A DNA stretch of 14,049 nucleotides from CAIJXV01 sp964497135. GTDB lineage: Bacteria; Verrucomicrobiota; Kiritimatiellia; CAIKKV01; CAIJXV01. The stretch covers positions 1 to 14,049 of the forward strand of contig CAZCDO010000099.1 in assembly GCA_964497135.1 (NCBI GenBank), written 5' to 3'. A model generated the notes under the pieces. That model did no database searches. It was given only the letters and a program-made list of their open reading frames with translations, and was not told the DNA's origin. This document shows, in pieces, positions 1 to 7,673 of this stretch; position 1 is the stretch's first letter, and the number at the start of each line of letters is the position of its first letter. Position numbers and translations under genes: made by a program.

Positions 1-838
1 GACAGGCGGGGATGCAATATTTGTCGAATTCGGCCTGCGCCTCGATCATCAATTGACCGATCGTTGGCGCATCCCCCCGCCGCAAGGCGGCTGCGGCTTT
101 CAGGACAATTTGCTTGTTGATCGGCCCCAACACCTTCTGCACCCCCTGTTGAATCTCGTCATCGGCAAAGGGATAGCAATGATTCAACCGGTTGAGAATC
201 TCACGGGTATCCTTCCCGGCGTTTAAATCGACGATCACCCAGTATAAGTCGGTTGGCACGGTCAGTTCGTCCACATCCATCCGGTCTCCGTCGTAGGTCA
301 TCAGGATCGGACGATTCCCATAGGCACAACCCTGGTCCATCCGCCCGCACCGGGACGGCGTGGTAATTTCGCCCAGGTAGGCGAATTCCATTTCGCCCCG
401 CACCGTCATCTTCAAATCGTAGATCCGATTGAACGCCCGCGCCACCAGCACGCAGGTCGCCGCGCTTGAAGACAGGCCTTTGCGGATCGGCAGATCAGTG
501 AGGGTATTGACAATTTCCATCCCCCTCACTCGGTAATGGGTCAACACCTGATAGGCAACCCCCGCGATATAGCTGAAAAAGCCGCCCTTTTGCGCCTCCG
601 CCAACAGGCTTTCCCGGTCCATCGGCACATCAAAGGTACTCGAATTGCCGCCGGGATTGACGGACGTCCTGAAAATCAGACGCGAGGGATGGGGATTGAC
701 CTCGGCATACAACCCCTGGTTGGTGCCGGTGATAATCGTATACCCGCACTCCAACTCGCCATTGATGCGGCGATAACTGCCCGCCCAATCGCTGTGTTCG
801 CCAAACAGACAAATCCGGCCCGGCACAAATATTTTCAT
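1..838 (-). CDS. GHMP-family sugar kinase, 3' end cut by window edge
   Basis: Read on the minus strand from ATG at 838, with GGGGAG about 9 nt upstream, this frame stays open for 279 codons and runs off the left edge. It opens with KIFVPGRICLFGEHSDWAG (residues 2-20), the N-terminal signature of galactokinase/mevalonate-kinase-like GHMP enzymes. The ATP-binding loop PIRKGLSSSAA is at 117-127. TPSRCGRMDQGCA at 160-172 supplies the likely catalytic Asp168. GHMP kinases phosphorylate small alcohols or sugars using ATP in the cytosol. The missing C-terminus prevents a substrate call, and a sugar 1-kinase role is only an inference. The long plus-strand ORF across 536-1087 is its antisense shadow. 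The family call is firm and the substrate is unknown. Confidence 0.88.
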   Translation of the reverse strand, partial: MKIFVPGRICLFGEHSDWAGSYRRINGELECGYTIITGTNQGLYAEVNPHPSRLIFRTSVNPGGNSSTFDVPMDRESLLAEAQKGGFFSYIAGVAYQVLTHYRVRGMEIVNTLTDLPIRKGLSSSAATCVLVARAFNRIYDLKMTVRGEMEFAYLGEITTPSRCGRMDQGCAYGNRPILMTYDGDRMDVDELTVPTDLYWVIVDLNAGKDTREILNRLNHCYPFADDEIQQGVQKVLGPINKQIVLKAAAALRRGDAPTIGQLMIEAQAEFDKYCIPAC

Positions 839-889
839 AAATCGAAATCTCCCCGCGCGCCCCCGCCCAGGAGGCTATTAATCCGCGTC

Positions 890-921
890 AGTATACCGGT
901 GAACAGGCCAAAATGCATCAA
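890..921 (-). promoter_or_regulatory. Possible promoter of the GHMP kinase
   Basis: On the minus strand TATACT (890-895) is a good -10 hexamer 52 nt upstream of the kinase ATG. The best -35 match is TTGATG (916-921), but the 20-nt spacer is long. The -10 is the only convincing element. The rest of the 839-1030 gap shows no gene or clear terminator. Confidence 0.3.
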
Positions 922-1030
922 ATTTTTGCGACGTCAAACAAATCCGCGATGTCGACCCAACGCGATTCCGGATCACCGCTTGTCCGATCAATCAGATCTT
1001 CAAACGGTCATTCATATCCCGGTCCCCATA

Positions 1031-1639
1031 TTACTTCCGAAGTTCGGCACAGGCCGACGAAATGACCCGATACGCCGATCGCAATAAGAGGCACACCAAC
1101 CCCGCGGCCACCCCGATATCCGGCCAGGCCGATCCGAAAAACCAGACAGCGCCGGCCGCAACAAAAACAGACAGATTGGAGGCAATATCGTTTCGCGAAC
1201 ACTCCCAAACCGAACTCATATTGACATCTTCCCGCCGATGCCGCCACAGCACAAAAAGACACAGTGAATTCGCCGCTAACCCCATTAAACTAAATGCGCT
1301 CATGACCTCGAAATGCGGGAGACTGGGGACCACTAACTTATAAATAATCTGAGCCGTCACCGAAAGAGCTGCGAGAAAAATCAACCCTCCTTTGAATAGC
1401 GCCACCCGGGCCTTGGTGTCGCTCCCCTTGGAAACCGCATAGAGACTCAGGCCGTAGGTCAAGGCATCGCCCAGATTATCCAAGCTGTCCGCCAACAGGG
1501 CGGATGATTTTCCGTAGAGCGCTGCGATCAAAATGACGACGAACATGATCGCGTTGATCCCAAGAACCAGGTAAAGGGCGCCGCGTTGCCGTTCGTGTAA
1601 ACGATCGAGTTCGCACCCTGAATGGCAGCAATCGCTCAT
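1031..1639 (-). CDS. Cation efflux (CDF-like) transporter, transmembrane domain only
   Basis: This 202-residue protein has about six hydrophobic segments, near 22-42, 48-68, 78-102, 110-132, 148-170 and 172-190. It resembles cation diffusion facilitator proteins, which export divalent metals such as Zn2+, Co2+ or Cd2+ by proton antiport across the inner membrane. The second segment carries DSLDNLGD (51-58), giving a D54xxxD58 metal pair. The fifth carries CSRNDIASN (147-155), with D151 and N155 where many CDF proteins have HxxxD. The N-terminus has CCHSGC (4-9), a possible metal-sensing motif. The usual cytoplasmic C-terminal domain is absent, as in a known short subgroup. GAGGAG sits about 8 nt before ATG 1639. 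GC is visibly lower than in neighbouring genes, which suggests transfer. The metal is not predictable. Confidence 0.85.
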   Translation of the reverse strand: MSDCCHSGCELDRLHERQRGALYLVLGINAIMFVVILIAALYGKSSALLADSLDNLGDALTYGLSLYAVSKGSDTKARVALFKGGLIFLAALSVTAQIIYKLVVPSLPHFEVMSAFSLMGLAANSLCLFVLWRHRREDVNMSSVWECSRNDIASNLSVFVAAGAVWFFGSAWPDIGVAAGLVCLLLRSAYRVISSACAELRK

Positions 1640-1651
1640 GAGAATATCTCC

Positions 1652-1718
1652 TCGTTAAGTCTCTAACTCGGGCCCGATCGCCGGCCTGGTAGGGACGAAT
1701 GACAAGATCATCGGTCAT
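1652..1718 (-). pseudogene. Remnant of a GNAT acetyltransferase N-terminus
   Basis: From ATG 1718 the minus strand reads TDDLVIRPYQAGDRARVRDL, the usual first beta strand and helix of GNAT N-acetyltransferases (VIRPYQxGDxxxVRxL). After about 22 residues the similarity stops. The frame continues out of phase through the start of the cation transporter without further GNAT motifs. It begins 24 nt after the oppF stop, and the ribosome binding site is weak. I read it as the stump of a gene replaced by the transporter. A short chance match remains possible. Confidence 0.4.
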
Positions 1719-1742
1719 AGTTTCACATGAATCTACGGTTCG

Positions 1743-2597
1743 CTATTCACCACTCTTCCGTTCTCCTCCCCTCCCCGTGTCACCGCGTCCCCCCTCCCCA
1801 CGTCTCTCCTCCAACGCCGCCTGGACATCCGGCACCGCCGCCACCAATTGCGCGGTATAGGGATGTTGGGGGTCCGAAAACACGGCCTCCGTCGCGCCGT
1901 TTTCCACGATTTGTCCGCGACACATGACCGCCACCTGCGGACAGAGATACCGCACCACCGCCAAATCGTGGGCAATGAATAAACAGGCAAATCCCAGTTG
2001 CGCCTGGAGATCCGCCAATAAGTTCAAAATCTGCGCCTGGACCGACACATCCAGGGCCGAGACCGGCTCGTCGGCAATCAATAACTCCGGCTCCAACGCC
2101 AGGGCCCGCGCAATCCCCACCCGTTGCCGCTGGCCCCCGCTGAATTCGTGCGGATACCGCGCCGCCTGCCGCGGCTCCAACCCCACCTGCCCCAGTAATT
2201 CCGCGATCCGGGCCGGGCGCCCCACCCGAGGAATCAGATGGTGTACCGCCAGCACCTCGTCCAGGGCCGAACCCACGGTTTGCCGGGGATCCAAAGCACC
2301 CATCGGATCCTGAAAAATCATCTGTGCCCGGCGGCGGAATCGCTTTAATTCGGAGCCCCGCAGGCCGGCCAGCGACTGCCCATCAAAAACAATCTCCCCT
2401 CCGTCATAAGGCTGAAGCTTTAAAATGGCCTTCCCCAGCGTGGTCTTCCCCGACCCGCTCTCGCCCACCAATCCCAGGCTGGCCCCGCGCTCCAGGGTCA
2501 GGCTGACCCGATCAACCGCCGTCCGTAGGGCGGATCCTCGCCCTTGCGTCGCATCCCGAAAACGAACGGTTACTTTCCGGATTTCAAGCAATGACAT
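1743..2597 (-). CDS. oppF: Oligopeptide/dipeptide ABC transporter ATP-binding protein (OppF/DppF type)
   Basis: The 284-residue protein is the second ATPase of an Opp/Dpp peptide importer and would sit on the cytoplasmic face of the permease. Walker A GESGSGKT is at 45-52, the Q-loop Gln at 96, signature FSGGQRQR at 152-159, Walker B LLIADEP at 172-178 and the switch His at 210. HPYTAQLVAAVP (245-256) is the usual Opp-type tail entry. ATG 2597 was chosen because MSLLEIRKVTVRF matches the family start. A longer start at 2609 is possible, and the open frame reaches 2690. It overlaps oppD by 28 nt. The last 20 or so residues are only Gly, Arg, Glu, Lys, Asp, Thr and Ser, encoded by purine-rich repeat-like DNA, and replace the usual C-terminal extension. 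The substrate is inferred, because no permease or binding protein is visible. Confidence 0.9.
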   Translation of the reverse strand: MSLLEIRKVTVRFRDATQGRGSALRTAVDRVSLTLERGASLGLVGESGSGKTTLGKAILKLQPYDGGEIVFDGQSLAGLRGSELKRFRRRAQMIFQDPMGALDPRQTVGSALDEVLAVHHLIPRVGRPARIAELLGQVGLEPRQAARYPHEFSGGQRQRVGIARALALEPELLIADEPVSALDVSVQAQILNLLADLQAQLGFACLFIAHDLAVVRYLCPQVAVMCRGQIVENGATEAVFSDPQHPYTAQLVAAVPDVQAALEERRGEGGRGDTGRGGERKSGE

Positions 2598-3559
2598 CGT
2601 ACCACCCATTCTCCGCCGAACGCCTCCGGCGCCGGCCGGGTCGTCGCACAAATTGTTTCCGTTTGTCCACACCGCGGCGCAAAAGCACATCCCGCCGGCA
2701 TTCGGTCGGCCGCGGGAATTTGTCCCGGGATTGCCGCCAGGCGCGTCCGCTGTCCGCGCAAGGTCGGCACCGCCTCCAACAAGGCCCGGGTATAGGGATG
2801 GCCCGGCCGGGCGAGTACAGCGGATACCGGGCCGCGTTCGACCATCTGTCCGCCATACATCACCACCATCCGGTCCGCCGCCTGGGCGACCACCCCGAGA
2901 TTATGCGTAATCAGCAGGATCGACAGACTGAATCGCGCCTGGAGATCCCGTAAGAGCCGCAGAATCTGGGCCTGCACGGAGACATCCAAGGCCGTGGTCG
3001 GTTCGTCCGCAATCAACAGATCCGGCCGGCCGGCCAACGCCATGGCGAGCATCACCCGCTGTTGCATGCCACCGCTGAGTTGGTGCGGATAGGAGGCCGC
3101 CACCCGGTCAGGCTCCGCCAGGCCGGTCAAGGTCAGCAAGTCGCGAATCACCGGCCGGGGATCAACCCCGGGATCGGCCCTTCGGACACACTCGGCCACC
3201 TGGTGCCCCACCCGAAACACCGGATTCAAGGCACTGCCGGGCTCCTGAAAAACATAGGCGACTTTGCGGCCGCGCCATTCACGCAAACGCGCTGCCGGCA
3301 AGTCCCGGATTTCCACGCCGTCCACCCGGATGGACCCCTCGGTAATCACCGCCGTGGGGGGCAGTAATCGCATGATCGACAGGGCGGTCACACTTTTGCC
3401 GCAACCGCTTTCGCCGACCAGCGCCACCGTTTCGCCGCGGCCCACCTCCAGGTCGAGTCCCCGCACGGCCGGAAGCAGGCCGGCCCGGGTGCGAAATGCC
3501 ACCCATAAATTTTCCACCGTTAAGACCGGTTGATCCAGATCACGCAAAAAACGCCTCAT
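2570..3559 (-). CDS. oppD: Oligopeptide/dipeptide ABC transporter ATP-binding protein (OppD/DppD type)
   Basis: The 329-residue protein is the first ATPase of the pair. Walker A GESGCGKS is at 49-56, the Q-loop Gln at 105, LSGGMQQR at 161-168, Walker B LLIADEP at 181-187 and the switch His at 219. HPYTRALLEAVP (254-265) begins the Opp-specific C-terminal region, where Cys291, 297, 304, 322 and 324 resemble the cysteine cluster seen in OppD/DppD proteins that bind an Fe-S cluster. ATG 3559 has only a weak GAGCGGA as ribosome binding site, and that site lies in the base of a long inverted repeat. It overlaps oppF. No permease or solute-binding gene lies nearby, so the rest of the system must be elsewhere or lost. 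Confidence 0.92.
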   Translation of the reverse strand: MRRFLRDLDQPVLTVENLWVAFRTRAGLLPAVRGLDLEVGRGETVALVGESGCGKSVTALSIMRLLPPTAVITEGSIRVDGVEIRDLPAARLREWRGRKVAYVFQEPGSALNPVFRVGHQVAECVRRADPGVDPRPVIRDLLTLTGLAEPDRVAASYPHQLSGGMQQRVMLAMALAGRPDLLIADEPTTALDVSVQAQILRLLRDLQARFSLSILLITHNLGVVAQAADRMVVMYGGQMVERGPVSAVLARPGHPYTRALLEAVPTLRGQRTRLAAIPGQIPAADRMPAGCAFAPRCGQTETICATTRPAPEAFGGEWVVRCHCLKSGK

Positions 3560-3568
3560 CGCTTGTTC

Positions 3569-3620
3569 CGCTCATAGAGCGGGGCTACACATGTCACCTT
3601 GTAGCAGCGCTCTATGAGCG
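3569..3620. repeat. 21-bp inverted repeat with 10-nt loop upstream of oppD
   Basis: The arms 3569-3589 and 3600-3620 are complementary over 21 positions with two mismatches, and the outer 13 bp are perfect (CGCTCATAGAGCG). The loop is 3590-3599. No T-run follows on either strand, so it is not a standard intrinsic terminator. The oppD-proximal arm ends 10 nt before the oppD ATG and contains the only ribosome-binding-like bases. It may be a REP-like dispersed element or a translational hairpin. Confidence 0.8.
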
Positions 3621-3661
3621 CCACTCCTCTCTCCCCGAGATCCGCCAGCTCCCCATCTCGC

Positions 3662-3687
3662 CAAGAAGTCGGGCAGGAATGCCCGAC
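3662..3687 (-). terminator. Probable terminator of the rarA-xseB operon
   Basis: On the minus strand, about 40 nt after the xseB stop, GTCGGGCA and TGCCCGAC (3680-3687 and 3668-3675) form a perfect 8-bp stem with loop TTCC, followed by TTCTTGG. The tail is only moderately T-rich. Its position between two same-strand transcription units fits termination. The palindrome could also be a dispersed REP-like element used as a terminator. Confidence 0.55.
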
Positions 3688-3725
3688 CTACTACCGGAGA
3701 GGTTGTCCGCCATCCGGTCCGTCCG

Positions 3726-4025
3726 TCAAGGCTTCACCCCATCCTCATCCGCATCGGCCTCATCCCCGGATTCCGCTTCGAAAGGCTCCACGACAGTATG
3801 CCCGTCTTTGCGCACCAAAACCTCGATGCGCCGTTCGACCTCGTTCAGTCGCTCGGAACAGACCTTGATCAACTGCTGCCCTTCCTCGAACGCGCTCATC
3901 AGGGCATCCAAGGGGAGAGTCCCGTTTTCCATCTGTTCAACGATCTCTTCCAACCGGGCCAGCGATTTTTCGAAATTCGGCGCGTCCGCGGCTGCGGCGG
4001 ACTCACTGCTTTTGCGTCGGCTCAT
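3726..4025 (-). CDS. xseB: Exodeoxyribonuclease VII small subunit
   Basis: The 99-residue protein has the XseB core: NFEKSLARLEEIVEQMENG at 17-35, then LPLDALMSAFEEGQQLIKVC at 37-56 and a second helix ending near 72. XseB subunits bind XseA to form exonuclease VII, which degrades single-stranded DNA to short oligonucleotides in the cytoplasm. ATG 4025 was chosen for GGAGG about 10 nt upstream and a normal family N-terminus. The open frame extends further upstream but encodes only xseA overlap. It overlaps xseA by 23 nt, consistent with translational coupling. An acidic tail (about 80-96) makes it somewhat longer than the usual roughly 80 residues. It is the last gene of the operon. Confidence 0.93.
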   Translation of the reverse strand: MSRRKSSESAAAADAPNFEKSLARLEEIVEQMENGTLPLDALMSAFEEGQQLIKVCSERLNEVERRIEVLVRKDGHTVVEPFEAESGDEADADEDGVKP

Positions 4026-5313
4026 GGCGTTTAACCTCCACTTCAATGGACCCCCGGGCCAGCCGGGTGCACAGAATTTCGCCGGGGACGACCTCGGCCG
4101 CATTCCGCACCACCCGCCCGTCTGTCCGCTGGGTCAGACTATATCCCCGTTCCAAAACATTTAAAGGATTTAACACCCGCAGTTGGACGGTCAACCGGTC
4201 CAGATCCCGGCGGGCACCGATCCGGCGATCCTGCAAAGCGCGCAGGGCGCGCTGGCCCCATTCATCCACCCGCTGCTGGCGTTCGCGCCAGGCGCCCTCC
4301 AGGGAATGACGCAATACCTGTTGGTGTCGACCCAGTCGTTCGCGCAAAACCCGGATCAGGTGCGCGGGCTCCTTGAACACCGAACCCCGCCGGCAGATCT
4401 CGATCCGGCGTCGATCGTGTTCAACCCGGATCCGGATCCCCGCCTCCAGTCGGCGCCGATCCCGATCCAAGTGGGCCACAAAATCCTCCTTGCGCCCGAC
4501 AACCATTTCCGCCGCCGCCGAGGGGGTCGGCGCGCGGAGATCGGCTACAAAATCGCTGATGGTGAAATCGGTCTCGTGCCCGACGGCGGAAATAACCGGA
4601 ACCTTCGACCGGGCGATGGCGCGCGCCACGATCTCCTCGTTGAAACTCCACAACTCCTCCAAACTGCCGCCACCGCGTCCGACGATCAACACCTCCACCC
4701 CGCCGTGGGTATTGAGTTCATCGATGGCCGCCGCAATCTCCGCCGCCGCCCCAGCACCCTGGACCCGGGCCGGCGCGATCAGGACATGCAAATTAGGAAA
4801 ACGCCGTCTCAGCACTTTGAGAATGTCCTGGATCGCCGCCCCGGTGGGCGAGGTCACCACCCCGATATGCCGGGGCAACAGCGGGAGTGGTCGCTTGCGG
4901 GCGGGATCGAACAGACCTTCCGCCTCCAGTTTCCGCTTCAGTTTTTCGAACTGCTGAAACAGCGCACCTTCCCCCGCCTCTTCCAGGGTGGAAACAGTCA
5001 ATTGATAAGACCCGCGTTTTTCGTAAACCGTCACCCGGCCCCGTACCCGCACCCGCATCCCCTCCTGCGGGGCACAGGCGATTCGGAGCAGATCGCTCCG
5101 CCAGATCACCGCCCCGATCTGGGCGGCCTCGTCTTTGAGCGTAAAATAGAGATGCCCCGACGCGGGCCGGCTGAGATTGGAAATTTCGCCCTCGAGATAG
5201 ACCGATGGGAAACCGCTCTCCAGCGTCCCTTTAATCCGGCGGGTGAGTTCGGTCACCGTCCAGGGGGCACGATCCGGTTCGGCGGTATTCGCCCAATCAA
5301 ACAGCATCTTCAT
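4003..5313 (-). CDS. xseA: Exodeoxyribonuclease VII large subunit
   Basis: The 436-residue protein contains an N-terminal OB-fold (WTVTELTRRIKGTLE at 18-32, EGEISNLSRPASGHLYFTLKD near 41-61) and the catalytic domain. Family motifs are GVVTSPTGAAIQDI (151-164), VGRGGGSLEELWSFN (211-225) and SAVGHETDFTISDFVADLRAPTPSAAAE (242-269). A long Arg-rich helical region follows (280-375), then the C-terminal segment LNPLNVLERGYSL (381-393). Together with XseB it forms exonuclease VII, a metal-independent single-strand DNA exonuclease. ATG 5313 overlaps the ymdB stop by 4 nt (ATGA), implying coupled translation. Met3 (5307) is an alternative start. Length and motifs are normal for the family. Confidence 0.96.
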   Translation of the reverse strand: MKMLFDWANTAEPDRAPWTVTELTRRIKGTLESGFPSVYLEGEISNLSRPASGHLYFTLKDEAAQIGAVIWRSDLLRIACAPQEGMRVRVRGRVTVYEKRGSYQLTVSTLEEAGEGALFQQFEKLKRKLEAEGLFDPARKRPLPLLPRHIGVVTSPTGAAIQDILKVLRRRFPNLHVLIAPARVQGAGAAAEIAAAIDELNTHGGVEVLIVGRGGGSLEELWSFNEEIVARAIARSKVPVISAVGHETDFTISDFVADLRAPTPSAAAEMVVGRKEDFVAHLDRDRRRLEAGIRIRVEHDRRRIEICRRGSVFKEPAHLIRVLRERLGRHQQVLRHSLEGAWRERQQRVDEWGQRALRALQDRRIGARRDLDRLTVQLRVLNPLNVLERGYSLTQRTDGRVVRNAAEVVPGEILCTRLARGSIEVEVKRHEPTQKQ

Positions 5314-6113
5314 TCGCGCGGGGTTCCCGGAGCCCGGACAACGGATTCCCGGATCCGGGTAATTTTCCGGGCCCGCCCGGTGGTTTCATCCAGATCGATC
5401 ACCACGCCCTCCACCGAGACATCGTCCGTGGCGATTTCGAACTTGGTGGGCATGCCCGTGAGAAATTTCGGGAGGATACTCTCCACGGTTCGCCCGATGA
5501 TCGACGCCTTGGGCCCGGTCATCCCCAGATCGGTGATGTAAGCCGTCCCCTTGGGCAGGATGCGCTCATCCGCCGTTTGCACATGGGTGTGAGTCCCCAT
5601 CACGGCACTGACCCGACCGTCGAGATACCAGCCCATTGCGACTTTTTCCGAAGTCGCCTCGGCATGAAAATCCACCAGCACCATGCGCCCCAAATTGGGC
5701 TCGCGGGTCAGCAGGGCATCCACCGCCCGAAACGGACAATCATAGGGCGGCATGAACACCCGGCCAATCAGGGTGATCACCGTCAGACGGCCCCGCGGAG
5801 TCTCGATATTGACCCAGCCTTTGCCGGGGCAACCGGGCGCAAAATTGGCCGGACGGATCAATCGGGGCTCCCGGTCCAGCACGGGGATCAAATCCTTCTG
5901 ATCCCAAGCGTGATCGCCGAGCGTCAACACATCGGCGCCCGCCTGGAATAATTCGTCGGCCAGGGGCCGGGTAATCCCCCGCCCCCCCGCCGCATTCTCG
6001 GCGTTGGCCACCACCGCTTCAACCCCCTGCCGGGCCTTCAAGTCGGCCGTCACCCGGGCAAAAGCGGTCCGACCGACACCCCCCACAATGTCACCGGCAA
6101 TAAAGATTTTCAT
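5310..6113 (-). CDS. ymdB: YmdB-family (TIGR00282) metallophosphoesterase
   Basis: The 267-residue protein matches the YmdB calcineurin-like phosphodiesterases, which in Bacillus affect cyclic-nucleotide-linked developmental decisions. Metal-site motifs are GDIVGG (Asp8), NAENAAGG (Glu39, Asn40), GDHAWDQKD (66-74), VDFHAEATSEK (147-157, His150) and GTHTHVQTAD (173-182, His175 and His177). In most family members the third block reads GNHxWD. Here Asp67 replaces the metal-binding Asn, a conservative change. ATG 6113 lies 3 nt after the rny stop, with GGTGATCT as a weak ribosome binding site. The rny-ymdB order is the same as in Firmicutes and supports a functional link with RNA turnover. The substrate in this organism is unknown. 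Confidence 0.93.
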   Translation of the reverse strand: MKIFIAGDIVGGVGRTAFARVTADLKARQGVEAVVANAENAAGGRGITRPLADELFQAGADVLTLGDHAWDQKDLIPVLDREPRLIRPANFAPGCPGKGWVNIETPRGRLTVITLIGRVFMPPYDCPFRAVDALLTREPNLGRMVLVDFHAEATSEKVAMGWYLDGRVSAVMGTHTHVQTADERILPKGTAYITDLGMTGPKASIIGRTVESILPKFLTGMPTKFEIATDDVSVEGVVIDLDETTGRARKITRIRESVVRAPGTPRE

Positions 6114-6116
6114 AGA

Positions 6117-7673
6117 TCACCGCGCATATTCGACGGCCCGGGTCTCGCGCACCACGACCACCCGGATCTGGCCGGGATATTGGACGTCCTGCTCGATTTT
6201 TTTGGAAATATTCCGGGCCAGAACCATGGCCGCATTATCGTCGATCTTCTCGGGCAACACCACGACCCGGACTTCGCGGCCGGCCTGGATGGCGTAGCTC
6301 TTATCCACGCCGGGGAAACTATCGGCGATCGTCTCCAGTTTTTCAATCCGCTTGATGTAGATTTCGGTGGTCTCGATCCGGGCCCCCGGACGGGACCCGG
6401 AGATGGCGTCAGCGGCCGAGGCCAGGACGGCATAGAGACTTTCGGCGGGCACATCCTGATGATGCGCGGCCGCGGCGTTGACCACGACCGCCGATTCCCC
6501 ATATCGCTTCAACAAATCGGCCCCGATCGTCGCGTGCGCGCCCTCCACCTCGTGATCGAGCGCCTTGCCGATGTCATGGAATAAGCCGATTCGTTTGGCC
6601 AGCAGGGAATCCAGATTCAACTCCGACGCCATGACCCCCATCAGTTGGGCCGTCTCCAATGAGTGCATCAGCACATTCTGGGAATAGCTGGTCCGGAATT
6701 TCAGGCGGCCCAACAGACGGACCAATTCGGGATCGACTCCTTGTGCACCCACCATGTAGAGCGCCTCCTCCCCCGCCAGACGAAGGGCTTCATCCAGTTC
6801 CGTGCGCGCTTTTTCCACCACTTCCTCAATGCGGCCCGGATGAATGCGCCCATCCAAAATCAACCGCTCCAAGGCCATCCGCGCAATCTCCCGTCGCACC
6901 GGATCGAAACACGAAATCACCACCGCCTCCGGGGTGTCGTCCACCAGCAGATTCACGCCCGTGGCCGCCTCCAGGGCGCGGATATTACGCCCATCGCGCC
7001 CGATGATCCGCCCCTTGAGATCGTCGCTCGGCAGGGCGACCGTGCTGGTCATTCGCTCACAGGCGTGCCCGGCCGCATAACGCTGAACCGCCAGGGCAAC
7101 GATTTTCTGGGCCTCCCGTTCGGCAGTCTCCCGGGCATCCTCCTGTAATCGGCGCACCAGGCCGGCCGATTCGGTTTGAACTTCCGCCTCAATCCGGCTC
7201 ATCAACACCTGGCGCGCTTCGGCCTGGGTCATCCCTGCCACCCGCTGGAGTCGTTCCCGTTCCTCTTCCTGCATCCTCGTCAACTCGGCCGTTTTTTGAG
7301 CCAGATCCTTCTCGATCTTCTCCAAATCCTGCTGTTTCTGGTCCACCCCGCGTTCTTTCTTGTCGATCAAGGCCACCTTCCGGTCGAGATTCGACTCGCG
7401 TTGCGCAATCCGGCCCTCGAGGGCGGCCAGTTCCTCCCGCCGCGATTTGGTCGAGTTTTCGAATTCTTCGCGATCCTTGAGCACATCGGCCTTGGCTTGC
7501 AGGCGCGATTCCTTCAATAGATTCTCCGCTTCCCGCCGGGCATCACTGACAATCCGTTCCGCGGACCGCTGGGAATCGGTCACCTGGCGGCGGTTTAAAA
7601 TCACCCGCAGGCCATACCCCAAGCCCAATCCGGCCAGTCCGGCCACCAGGGCAATAATCACTGTCGTCAACAT
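6117..7673 (-). CDS. rny: Ribonuclease Y
   Basis: The 518-residue protein has the full RNase Y plan: a membrane anchor at 2-24, a long charged coiled coil at about 30-195, a KH RNA-binding domain with GRIIGRDG at 221-228, and an HD phosphohydrolase domain with HSLETAQLMG (337-346) and the catalytic FHDIGK (365-370). RNase Y is a membrane-tethered endoribonuclease that initiates mRNA decay. ATG 7673 has a strong AGGAGGAG about 6 nt upstream and places the membrane segment at the N-terminus. The open frame extends to 7808, but that extension is fau sequence read in another frame. It overlaps the fau end by 7 nt, so the ribosome binding site lies within fau codons. Confidence 0.97.
   Translation of the reverse strand: MLTTVIIALVAGLAGLGLGYGLRVILNRRQVTDSQRSAERIVSDARREAENLLKESRLQAKADVLKDREEFENSTKSRREELAALEGRIAQRESNLDRKVALIDKKERGVDQKQQDLEKIEKDLAQKTAELTRMQEEERERLQRVAGMTQAEARQVLMSRIEAEVQTESAGLVRRLQEDARETAEREAQKIVALAVQRYAAGHACERMTSTVALPSDDLKGRIIGRDGRNIRALEAATGVNLLVDDTPEAVVISCFDPVRREIARMALERLILDGRIHPGRIEEVVEKARTELDEALRLAGEEALYMVGAQGVDPELVRLLGRLKFRTSYSQNVLMHSLETAQLMGVMASELNLDSLLAKRIGLFHDIGKALDHEVEGAHATIGADLLKRYGESAVVVNAAAAHHQDVPAESLYAVLASAADAISGSRPGARIETTEIYIKRIEKLETIADSFPGVDKSYAIQAGREVRVVVLPEKIDDNAAMVLARNISKKIEQDVQYPGQIRVVVVRETRAVEYAR

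Noticed and set aside
536..1087. 183-codon plus-strand open frame
   Set aside because: It is antisense to the GHMP kinase and the adjacent gap, with no recognisable domain.
4183..5541. 452-codon plus-strand open frame opposite xseA
   Set aside because: It is antisense to xseA and the ymdB end, with low-complexity Arg/Pro-rich content and no motifs.
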